Below are positions 1-5,574 of a stretch of 22,032 bases of DNA, piece by piece. Under the pieces are notes generated by a model that ran no database searches, was not told the origin of the DNA, and saw only the letters and a program-made list of their open reading frames with translations. The stretch spans positions 1-22,032 of the forward strand of contig URYZ01000012.1 of assembly GCA_900552235.1 (NCBI GenBank), in the 5' to 3' direction. Positions within the stretch are counted from its first letter, which is position 1, and each line of letters begins with the position of its first letter. The position numbers and the translations under genes were made by a program. The DNA is from an uncultured Mycoplasmatota bacterium (GTDB lineage Bacteria > Bacillota_I > Bacilli_A > RF39 > UBA660).

Positions 1-23
1 TCTAATATTTTTACTTTCTTCAT
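1..23 (-). CDS. Start of an unidentified gene, cut by the window edge
   Basis: Read on the minus strand, an ATG at 23-21 follows a good GAGGAG ribosome binding site at about 28-33 and opens a frame MKKVKIL that leaves the window. Only seven codons are visible, so no function can be given. It lies just downstream of the tRNA-Thr terminator and is therefore probably a separate unit. Confidence 0.5.
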
Positions 24-50
24 AAAGCTCCTCACTTTCCTTATAATAAC

Positions 51-75
51 AAAAAAACTAGACGGTACTTCTAGT
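51..75 (-). terminator. Intrinsic terminator after tRNA-Thr
   Basis: On the minus strand a 6-bp stem (ACTAGA/TCTAGT, 70-75 with 57-62) encloses a 7-nt loop and is followed by seven U. A second short hairpin (CTCGAA/TTCGAG, 91-105) lies between it and the tRNA 3' end. Confidence 0.75.
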
Positions 76-118
76 TAATATTTATTACTACTCGAAAAGT
101 TCGAGTTTATTATTAATC

Positions 119-192
119 TGGTGCCATAACGGTGAATTGAACACCGATTAAAGCCTTACCATGGCCTCGTAATACCATTATACTATTATGGC
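119..192 (-). tRNA. tRNA-Thr (anticodon GGT)
   Basis: The minus strand folds into a full cloverleaf with an encoded CCA end. The acceptor stem is GCCATAA/TTATGGC with discriminator A. The anticodon arm is AGGCC-ATGGTAA-GGCTT, which places GGT at positions 34-36. The T arm is CGGTG-TTCAATT-CACCG, and the D arm closes with only about three pairs (GTA/TAC). G1-C72 and C2-G71 fit threonine identity. It lies 14 nt past the uppP stop, with no clear promoter between, so it may be processed from the uppP transcript. Confidence 0.9.
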
Positions 193-196
193 AGAG

Positions 197-226
197 AATT
201 AATATTCTATTTAAAGAATATTAATT
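197..226. repeat. Perfect 11-bp inverted repeat at the uppP stop codon
   Basis: AATTAATATTC at 197-207 pairs perfectly with GAATATTAATT at 216-226 around an 8-nt loop, and the uppP stop lies inside it. In the leftward direction no U-tract follows, so it is not a textbook terminator. It could be a processing or stabilising hairpin between uppP and tRNA-Thr; this role is inference. Confidence 0.6.
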
Positions 227-1010
227 TTACTAATACTACTATACCAAGTAATACTCTATAAAAAGCAAATACTGAAAAATCATGCTTCTTAATATAATTA
301 AGTAAGAACTTAATAGCAAGTACCCCTGTAGCAAAAGATACTATAATACCTATAATTACTTCTTTAGTTAATGCTAAATCAGTTACTTTTAATACTGTAG
401 CACCACATATTACTGGTACTGACAATAGAAAAGTAAACTTAGTAATAGCCTCTTTTGATATACCTTGAAGTCTACCTGCTAGAATGGTAGTTCCACTTCT
501 TGAAAAACCTGGTATAACTGCGAATGCTTGTGATATACCTACTATTACAGCTTGTTTTAAAGTAATATCTTCAAACTTAGTTTCTTTCTTGTAATGACGA
601 CTAGCCCATTTATCTCCGATAAAGATAAGTAAGCCCATTACGGCAAGACAAGTGGCGATTATCCATATTTTTCCTCTTATAACATTTTCAATAACATCAT
701 CAAGTAGGAATCCTGCAATAGCGGCTGGAATAGTAGCTACCACTAAATACCAGAACATCTTACCATTAGTACTTTTCTTTTTAGTACGAACATCTTTGAT
801 AGCTCCAACAAATAAATTCCACCAGTCTTTAAAGAATAATACTAGTACAGCCATCATAGTACCAAAGTGAAGAGCTACATCAAAAGCAAGTCCTGATTCT
901 TCCCATCCAAATAGATAAGGAAAGATTATTAAATGAGCAGATGATGATATAGGTAAGAATTCCGCAATCCCCTGAATAATTCCTAATACAATTGCTCTAA
1001 ATATAGTCAT
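207..1010 (-). CDS. uppP: Undecaprenyl-diphosphatase (UppP/BacA)
   Basis: A 267-residue polytopic membrane enzyme that removes a phosphate from undecaprenyl diphosphate, recycling the lipid carrier for peptidoglycan and other wall polymers; loss or overexpression of this family alters bacitracin sensitivity. The two family motifs are present: (E/Q)xxxE as Q13-E17 within GIIQGIAEFLPISSS, and PGxSRSG at 167-173 with the catalytic-site arginine R171. Length is normal for the family. The ATG is preceded by AGGAGA. The gene starts 8 nt after the HMA/trigger-factor chimera, so it probably belongs to the leftward unit that begins with the zinc repressor, with tRNA-Thr following. Confidence 0.96.
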   Translation of the reverse strand: MTIFRAIVLGIIQGIAEFLPISSSAHLIIFPYLFGWEESGLAFDVALHFGTMMAVLVLFFKDWWNLFVGAIKDVRTKKKSTNGKMFWYLVVATIPAAIAGFLLDDVIENVIRGKIWIIATCLAVMGLLIFIGDKWASRHYKKETKFEDITLKQAVIVGISQAFAVIPGFSRSGTTILAGRLQGISKEAITKFTFLLSVPVICGATVLKVTDLALTKEVIIGIIVSFATGVLAIKFLLNYIKKHDFSVFAFYRVLLGIVVLVKLIFFK

Positions 1011-1018
1011 ATTATCTC

Positions 1019-1477
1019 CTAGTTATTTTCTTTTAATACTTCAATAGCTTTTCTCATAGCTAAATCATATTTTAAAACTTCTAATGAATTATTAAATTCT
1101 TTTAATAAATCTTCTTCAGTCATCTTATAATCTTCAGCCATTTTCTTTAATTCAGCTTTAGCGTCTTTTTCAGATATTTCAATCTTTTCAGCTTTAACAA
1201 TAGCTTCAAGTAAATAACGATACTTAACTCTAGTTTCAGCTTCTTTCTTCATATCTTCTTTTACTTTTTCTTCACTTAGTATGGCATCTGGTTCTACTTC
1301 ACTAACTATTTGTTTAACATATTCAAATGATTTTTCTAGGTCTGTTTCCACAGATACTGTTGATGCACTAAAATTGACTATAGCATTTTTGATGTTTTTA
1401 TCTTTATTTAATTTTTCTTCTATTTTCTTTGCACAGTTGGCACAATCTAGATTTTTGATATTATATTTATATTTCAT
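1019..1477 (-). CDS. Chimeric protein: heavy-metal (HMA) domain joined to trigger factor C-terminal tail
   Basis: Residues 1-66 form a heavy-metal-associated domain with the metal-binding motif CANC (C12, C15), the kind found at the front of metal P-type ATPases or as free copper/zinc chaperones. Residues about 72-152 (EAETRVKYRYLLEAIVKAEK onwards, ending KAIEVLKENN) match the end of the C-terminal arm of trigger factor, the ribosome-bound folding chaperone. The ribosome-binding and PPIase domains are absent. The start codon has AGGAAAGGA upstream and overlaps the repressor gene by 11 nt. The HMA half fits the context, since SmtB-like repressors usually precede a metal P-type ATPase; the tail does not. 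The join lies in an A/G-rich low-complexity stretch near 1250-1285. It is either a real fusion or an assembly error. The domain calls are firmer than the existence of the protein. Confidence 0.75.
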   Translation of the reverse strand: MKYKYNIKNLDCANCAKKIEEKLNKDKNIKNAIVNFSASTVSVETDLEKSFEYVKQIVSEVEPDAILSEEKVKEDMKKEAETRVKYRYLLEAIVKAEKIEISEKDAKAELKKMAEDYKMTEEDLLKEFNNSLEVLKYDLAMRKAIEVLKENN

Positions 1478-1793
1478 TGATATGTTCCTTTCCTACACTA
1501 AATAGTTTTTTTACATGGTCATCGCTTAATTCGTAATATACTGTTTTACCTATTTTGGTATATTTTACTAGTTTAGCGGACTTTAGTATTCTAAGCTGGT
1601 GAGAAATGGCTGACTGAGTGCCTCCGACAAGGGCGGCTATATCTCCTACACAAAGTTTGTTTTCTAATAAGACATTTATTATTTTTACTCTAGTTGAATC
1701 TGCGAATACTTTGAATAATTCTGCTATATCTATAATAGTATCTTCTTCAAGTAATTTGTTTTTTATGCTATTTATTTCTTTTGTATCTAACAT
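1467..1793 (-). CDS. ArsR/SmtB-family zinc-responsive repressor (CzrA/SmtB type)
   Basis: A 108-residue winged-helix repressor. The helix-turn-helix spans about 47-72 (CVGDIAALVGGTQSAISHQL), followed by the wing GKTVYYEL. The C-terminal helix carries D91-x-H93-(10)-H104-xx-E107, the exact spacing of the alpha-5 zinc site of SmtB (Asp, His, His, Glu), so zinc or cobalt sensing is likely. Only one Cys (C48) remains in the region where CadC/ArsR-type sensors bind thiophilic metals. In this family metal binding releases the operator. The start codon has a strong AAGGAGG site. A promoter and a 16-bp palindrome lie directly upstream, implying autoregulation. No efflux ATPase follows; the downstream gene has only an HMA domain. 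Confidence 0.92.
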   Translation of the reverse strand: MLDTKEINSIKNKLLEEDTIIDIAELFKVFADSTRVKIINVLLENKLCVGDIAALVGGTQSAISHQLRILKSAKLVKYTKIGKTVYYELSDDHVKKLFSVGKEHINEI

Positions 1794-1808
1794 ATTTCCT
1801 CCTTATAC

Positions 1809-1824
1809 ATGAATATATATTCAT
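1809..1824. promoter_or_regulatory. Operator palindrome of the SmtB-like repressor
   Basis: ATGAATATATATTCAT is a perfect 16-bp palindrome between the -10 box and the ribosome binding site of the repressor gene. It closely resembles the imperfect 12-2-12 operators of SmtB/CzrA, which carry TGAA and TTCA half sites. Its position at the expected transcription start fits metal-relieved repression. Confidence 0.75.
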
Positions 1825-1832
1825 ATATTTAA

Positions 1833-1862
1833 ATAATATCACAGTTAATATAATTATGTCAA
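1833..1862 (-). promoter_or_regulatory. Promoter of the repressor-HMA-uppP unit
   Basis: On the minus strand, TTGACA (1862-1857) and TATTAT (1838-1833) are separated by 18 nt. Transcription would begin near 1826, inside or next to the operator palindrome. Confidence 0.7.
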
Positions 1863-1880
1863 TATATTTTTATTCTTTAT

Positions 1881-2062
1881 CACTTCAAGTCTGGGTCTTG
1901 AAGTGTTGTTGTTAGCCCGTAGTCTAACAACAATATACCAATCGTATCTATTATATATAAGCCAATAATTATACACTTTTATTTTGGCAAATATTTTATA
2001 AATTATTATTTTTGAGACTATAGGCTCAAAAATATTTTCTAATGACCTTAGGCATTAGAAAA
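1881..2062. repeat. Cluster of perfect hairpins with similar loops
   Basis: This gene-free stretch between the repressor promoter and the VanY-like gene holds four perfect stem-loops. They are H1 9 bp (1881-1889/1897-1905), H2 10 bp (1906-1915/1924-1933), H4 8 bp (2009-2016/2025-2032) and H5 10 bp (2035-2044/2053-2062). A weak 5-bp stem (1961-1965/1984-1988) sits between the pairs. The stems differ in sequence, but the loops look alike. H4 and H5 on the plus strand read ACTATAGG and ACCTTAGG, while H2 and H1 on the minus strand read ACTACGGG and ACCCAGA. All are closed by G-C. No clear U-tracts follow. It may be a structured RNA, a protein-binding array or a terminator array; the role is unknown. 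Confidence 0.7.
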
Positions 2063-2102
2063 AGGCGAACTACTTTAGTGTGAGACGAAACTGAAAGAGA
2101 AT

Positions 2103-2660
2103 CTATTTTTTAGACTCTCTTTCTTTATATTCCTCTAGTGTTAGATTATTATTATAAATATAACTAGCTATATTTCCTACATATCTTATATGCCATGGTT
2201 CATAACTATATTTTGTTATATCTTCTTTTCCTTCAGGGTATCTTAATATAAAGCCATATCTATAACAATTTTGATGAACCCATTTAGTTTCTAATAATTC
2301 TTCTATTTCATGTTCTATGTAACACTTTTCATCTTTATATATACAAAAATCTACGGCTAATCCTGTTTGATGTTCTGATTTACCTGGTTCTGCTATTCTT
2401 GTGATAGCATAAGTAAATCCTTTTTCTTCAAGTAATTTATTATATATTTTTTCTTGATAATCATAATCACGATATCCACTTTCTATATCTATGTGATATC
2501 CATATCTTAAAGCATCTTGTTTCATTCTATCAAAAGCATTCTTTGTTTCTCTATCTATTAATATGCCATCTTTGTAACTACTACTAGCTTCTACTAAAGT
2601 ACTTGGTATATGTGCTCTTGGCAGGGGATTATCTTTATTTACTAAAATATTATAATCCAT
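2103..2660 (-). CDS. VanY-type D-alanyl-D-alanine carboxypeptidase (LAS family)
   Basis: A 185-residue zinc D,D-carboxypeptidase of the VanY/LAS family, expected to remove the terminal D-Ala from wall peptides. Visible motifs are SGYR (61-64), SEHQTGLAVD with zinc ligands H97 and D104, and EPWH with catalytic E154 and zinc ligand H157. The start is the ATG at 2660 with GGAGG six bases upstream; an in-frame TTG at 2672 overlaps that Shine-Dalgarno and is rejected. There is no signal peptide or membrane anchor, so the protein is either cytoplasmic, acting on recycled peptides, or exported by an unseen route. It is the last gene of a leftward unit with a C39-like peptidase and a coiled-coil membrane protein. 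Confidence 0.9.
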   Translation of the reverse strand: MDYNILVNKDNPLPRAHIPSTLVEASSSYKDGILIDRETKNAFDRMKQDALRYGYHIDIESGYRDYDYQEKIYNKLLEEKGFTYAITRIAEPGKSEHQTGLAVDFCIYKDEKCYIEHEIEELLETKWVHQNCYRYGFILRYPEGKEDITKYSYEPWHIRYVGNIASYIYNNNLTLEEYKERESKK

Positions 2661-2703
2661 ACGTACCTCCAATATAATATATGCTATAAAAAGAGAAGAG
2701 AGA

Positions 2704-3009
2704 CTACTTTAGTTTATCTATCTTCTTATTTAAATTACTTATCTTATTATTTAACTGTTTTATTTCTGACTCTAATTCTTCTTTTTGACTATTTAGATTT
2801 TCGTTATTTAGTTTGGCTATATCATAACTTTTTTTTAAGTTATTTAGGTTATCTATTTCTTTTTTTAATTCTTTGTATTCTTTTAAATAGTTTTCTAACT
2901 CTTTATTTTTATTATTTAGAGTTATGTTATTATATAAAGTAATTATTAGTATAGTGAATACTCCTATAAAAGAGATAGTTCCTATTATTTTAAATATTTT
3001 ATTTTTCAT
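2704..3009 (-). CDS. Small membrane-anchored coiled-coil protein
   Basis: A 101-residue protein with a short basic N-terminus, one membrane segment (about 7-28) and a long Lys/Glu/Asn/Leu coiled coil from about 33 to the end. The layout is like that of FtsL- or DivIC-type bitopic proteins, but no family signature is visible and I do not assign one. Its start overlaps the stop of the C39-like peptidase gene as TAATG, so the two are translationally coupled. The peptidase has the same membrane-plus-coiled-coil front end, which suggests the two proteins may pair through their coils at the cell surface; this is inference. Confidence 0.75.
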   Translation of the reverse strand: MKNKIFKIIGTISFIGVFTILIITLYNNITLNNKNKELENYLKEYKELKKEIDNLNNLKKSYDIAKLNNENLNSQKEELESEIKQLNNKISNLNKKIDKLK

Positions 3010-3977
3010 TAGTAGTATAAGGCCTTCTTTCCAAAGTAATTATATCTTTCTCTAAATAGTGATAATGACTGATATTTTATTTTTCCACCGATTGGGTCAG
3101 ATATTATTATTTTATCAGTAGTATAACCAATTATGACTACAGCATGCTCTCCCGATTTCCAATATATGGTTTCTCCTGTTGGCTCATATATCCAAGATGT
3201 TGATATGTATGGTGTGGATAATCCTATAGATGTCCAGGCTAGTACTGGTCTACCTGATTTTACTATTTTTAATATTTCGTCAAAAGAACTACCAGTAGCA
3301 TTTATTATTCCTGATTTATAGGTGCTCGCTACTTTGGCAATAGGTTTTTCATAGACACCATAGGAATTTTGGGTTCTTGGGTCTCCGATAAACTCTAGTT
3401 CAGGATTGCCTCCATAGGTAACGTCATCCTTGGTATATGGTGTTTTTCCTTTTTCTAATTTATTTATAATATCATTAGGAGTTACTGATACACCATAATA
3501 TTTTAATAGAATAGTTAGTGCAACGGATTCACAACCTGTTGGATAGTCGGGATACTGATTAATTGTGGGTACTCCTGTTATATAGGCAGAATTTTTTTCT
3601 TCATACTCTTTGGCTAGTCTATTATATTCTGCTTCAAGAGTGGTAATGTTACCTTCAAGACCTACAATCTGTTCTTCAAGAGAAGATATGCTATCTTGCA
3701 GTTCTTTACTTTTATCTTCTTCTTTGGTAATTAGCTGTTCAATGTCTTCGACTTTGAATGTAGTAGTGGAAAATAGCTCTTCAACTTTTTCTCTTGCTTC
3801 TTCCTCTTCTTTATATACCGAATCTAATGATACTTTACCATCTTCAATTAGATTATTTTGTTTTAATTCTTCAAGAGTAGTATTATTGGAAATAATTAGG
3901 TTTTTGTTATCTTGATGTAATACTACTATTTCAATAATTATAGTAATTGAAAATATGATAAGTAATATTTTTTTCAT
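3009..3977 (-). CDS. C39-like cysteine peptidase with N-terminal anchor and coiled coil
   Basis: A 322-residue extracytoplasmic protein. Residues 1-20 form a signal or anchor helix, about 50-130 a Glu/Lys-rich coiled coil, and 135-322 a Peptidase_C39_2-type papain-like domain. The catalytic residues are visible: C149 in YPTGCESVA, H278 in GEHAVVIIGY and D294 in IISDP. Such stand-alone C39-like domains lack the ABC transporter of bacteriocin exporters and are mostly of unknown substrate. Neighbouring genes encode a VanY-type carboxypeptidase and a coiled-coil protein, so wall peptide or surface protein cleavage is plausible but unproven. An AGGAG site precedes the ATG; the gene begins 12 nt after the upstream chimera and overlaps the next gene by one base. 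Confidence 0.85.
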   Translation of the reverse strand: MKKILLIIFSITIIIEIVVLHQDNKNLIISNNTTLEELKQNNLIEDGKVSLDSVYKEEEEAREKVEELFSTTTFKVEDIEQLITKEEDKSKELQDSISSLEEQIVGLEGNITTLEAEYNRLAKEYEEKNSAYITGVPTINQYPDYPTGCESVALTILLKYYGVSVTPNDIINKLEKGKTPYTKDDVTYGGNPELEFIGDPRTQNSYGVYEKPIAKVASTYKSGIINATGSSFDEILKIVKSGRPVLAWTSIGLSTPYISTSWIYEPTGETIYWKSGEHAVVIIGYTTDKIIISDPIGGKIKYQSLSLFRERYNYFGKKALYY

Positions 3978-3989
3978 AGTAACTCCTTT

Positions 3990-5090
3990 TTATATTTTCT
4001 TGATATTTGGATGACCTTTCATTAGTTTTCTTATACCGGTTGGATGTGGAAAGGCTACGGTTAGGATCGATTTATCTACTCCTATTACGACGCCTTCACC
4101 AAACTCAGTATGAACAATATGTTCTCCTACTGTGTATTCGGCGTTTTTATCAATTTTTTTCTTGATATTTGATACCATCTTAGTAAGTGGTTTTATTCCT
4201 TCTACTTCAATATATTCTTTATCTATTTCATTTAAAACACAAAATTTTTTTTGTAACCAAAAAGGTTCGATTAAATCTTCTTCGTGAGGATCACCAGTTA
4301 TTCTATTTATAACGATATCTTCGTTTAAATATTCAAGCTGATCACATACAATATCAACATATTCTTTTCTTGTTAAAACATGGAATTTTTCTTTTTTATA
4401 TAGTTTTTCTAAAGGGGTATCTTTTAAAATATGTAACATATGAATTTTAATACCATCTATTTTTAAATTATTTAAATATTTTACAGTATTAAGCATATCT
4501 TCTTTTGTTTCATAAGGTAAACCATTTATTATATGAACAACAACTTTAATATTATTATCTTTTAAAATTTTATACATATCTTCAAATTCTTTTAAAGTAT
4601 GAGCTCTATTAATAAGTTTACTTGTTTCATCTTTTATTGTTTGAAGACCAAGTTCAATTACTAAATCAGTTTTTTTATTTAATTCTTTTAAATATTCTAA
4701 CATATCATCTTTTATACAGTCACATCTTGTAGCTATATTAATTCCACATACATTATCATAACTTAAAACTTCATCTACTTTTTCTTTTAAGAAATTAACA
4801 GAACAATATGTATTAGAATTAGCTTGAAAATAAGCAATATATTTAGCATCAGGCCATTTTTTATGAAGAAGTGTTTTAACTTTAATAAATTGTTCTTTTA
4901 AACTTAAGTTTTTATCTTCACCACTGCCATTTTTACAATAAATACATCCTCCATAACTTTTTGTACCATCAATATTAGGACATGTAAGATTTAAGTTTAA
5001 ACTAACTTTAAATACTTTTTTACCATATCTTTGTTTATAATAATAATCTAAGGTATAATATCTTTTATTTGTGTTTGAATTTTTAAACAT
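3990..5090 (-). CDS. mnmL: Radical SAM protein of the YtqA/YhcC family fused to a PcrA-type Tudor tail
   Basis: Residues 1 to about 290 form a TIGR01212-type radical SAM enzyme. The iron-sulfur cysteines are C37, C49 and C52 (CPNxDGTKxxGGCxxC), and the KKxxVLNEID motif is near the usual family end. The Bacillus member YtqA has been named MnmL and acts in the tRNA wobble-uridine mnm5s2U34 pathway; its usual partner mnmM is not adjacent here. Residues about 293-366 match instead the end of the helicase PcrA: a linker (YIEVEGIK) and the Tudor-like domain GEHIVHTEFGEGVVIG...LTVAFPHPTGIRKL, known in PcrA/UvrD to touch RNA polymerase. Codon usage changes at the join (near 4212-4232), from almost only A/T-ending codons to many C/G-ending ones. 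It is a true fusion or a misjoin. The start has GGTGAT upstream. Confidence 0.8.
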   Translation of the reverse strand: MFKNSNTNKRYYTLDYYYKQRYGKKVFKVSLNLNLTCPNIDGTKSYGGCIYCKNGSGEDKNLSLKEQFIKVKTLLHKKWPDAKYIAYFQANSNTYCSVNFLKEKVDEVLSYDNVCGINIATRCDCIKDDMLEYLKELNKKTDLVIELGLQTIKDETSKLINRAHTLKEFEDMYKILKDNNIKVVVHIINGLPYETKEDMLNTVKYLNNLKIDGIKIHMLHILKDTPLEKLYKKEKFHVLTRKEYVDIVCDQLEYLNEDIVINRITGDPHEEDLIEPFWLQKKFCVLNEIDKEYIEVEGIKPLTKMVSNIKKKIDKNAEYTVGEHIVHTEFGEGVVIGVDKSILTVAFPHPTGIRKLMKGHPNIKKI

Positions 5091-5133
5091 AATATCACCA
5101 ATAAATATTATAAAATAAACAATTTATTACTTC

Positions 5134-5187
5134 AAGTAAAATTATTTTTTAACATCCCTTGAATAATTTTACTTTTTTTATTATAAT
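5134..5187 (+). promoter_or_regulatory. leuS-unit promoter overlapping a 13-bp inverted repeat
   Basis: TTGAAT (5159-5164) and TATAAT (5182-5187) are 17 nt apart and give a start near 5194. The -35 box sits at and inside the 3' arm of a perfect 13-bp inverted repeat (AAGTAAAATTATT 5134-5146 with AATAATTTTACTT 5162-5174), which is followed by a T-run like an intrinsic terminator. It may insulate this unit from upstream transcription or act as an operator. Confidence 0.6.
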
Positions 5188-5211
5188 AAACCTTATAAAG
5201 AAGGTGTATTT

Positions 5212-5574
5212 ATGGAATATGTGATTCAATTTATATTATTTTTTATTATAATTTTTTTGTATTATTATTTTATTGCTACGAAAAGATTTAAAGCAAAATA
5301 TAGTGATAAAGAAAAAGTTAATTTACCAGAAGTAAAACTTTTAGTAAGAATGGCTAATTTAGATATGAAAAAAGTTAATTATAAAAAGTTATTAAAGCAG
5401 ATTACTTTTATGTTTTCTATAGTACTTCCTATAACAGTTTTAACAACATTTTTTGTTAAAAGTATCTTTTTAAAAATATTGGTAGGATTTGTCCTTCTTA
5501 TTGGATTAACATATTTTGGTTTTTATATTATTAGAGTTTATTATAAGAAAAGAGGAATGGTTAAAGATGTATAA
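5212..5574 (+). CDS. Small conserved-looking membrane protein
   Basis: A 120-residue protein of unknown function. It has one membrane helix at about 3-22 and a hydrophobic pair at about 66-85 and 88-108. Between them is a polar, conserved-looking loop (LPEVKLLVRMANLDMKKVNYKKLLKQI), and the tail is basic. An AAGGTG site precedes the ATG. Its last 8 nt overlap the leuS start, so leuS translation is probably coupled to it. I do not recognise a named family; the link with leuS is only positional. Confidence 0.75.
   Translation: MEYVIQFILFFIIIFLYYYFIATKRFKAKYSDKEKVNLPEVKLLVRMANLDMKKVNYKKLLKQITFMFSIVLPITVLTTFFVKSIFLKILVGFVLLIGLTYFGFYIIRVYYKKRGMVKDV

Noticed and set aside
1881..2062. CRISPR array or integron-like repeats
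   Set aside because: The stems do not share sequence and spacing is irregular; there are no direct repeats with spacers and no cas or integrase genes.
2661..2672. Longer start of the VanY-like gene at TTG 2672
   Set aside because: The TTG overlaps the GGAGG that serves the ATG at 2660.
2069..2713. Repeated word ACTACTTTAGT at 2069-2079 and 2703-2713
   Set aside because: Eleven bases in AT-rich DNA, one copy in coding sequence; likely chance.
3610..3915. 101-codon plus-strand frame over the C39-like peptidase gene
   Set aside because: It is Ser-rich because it mirrors the Glu-rich coiled coil on the other strand; no ribosome binding site.
5100..5211. T-box or riboswitch leader before leuS
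   Set aside because: The space after the likely transcription start is under 20 nt and no T-box motif is present; only an inverted repeat overlapping the promoter is seen.
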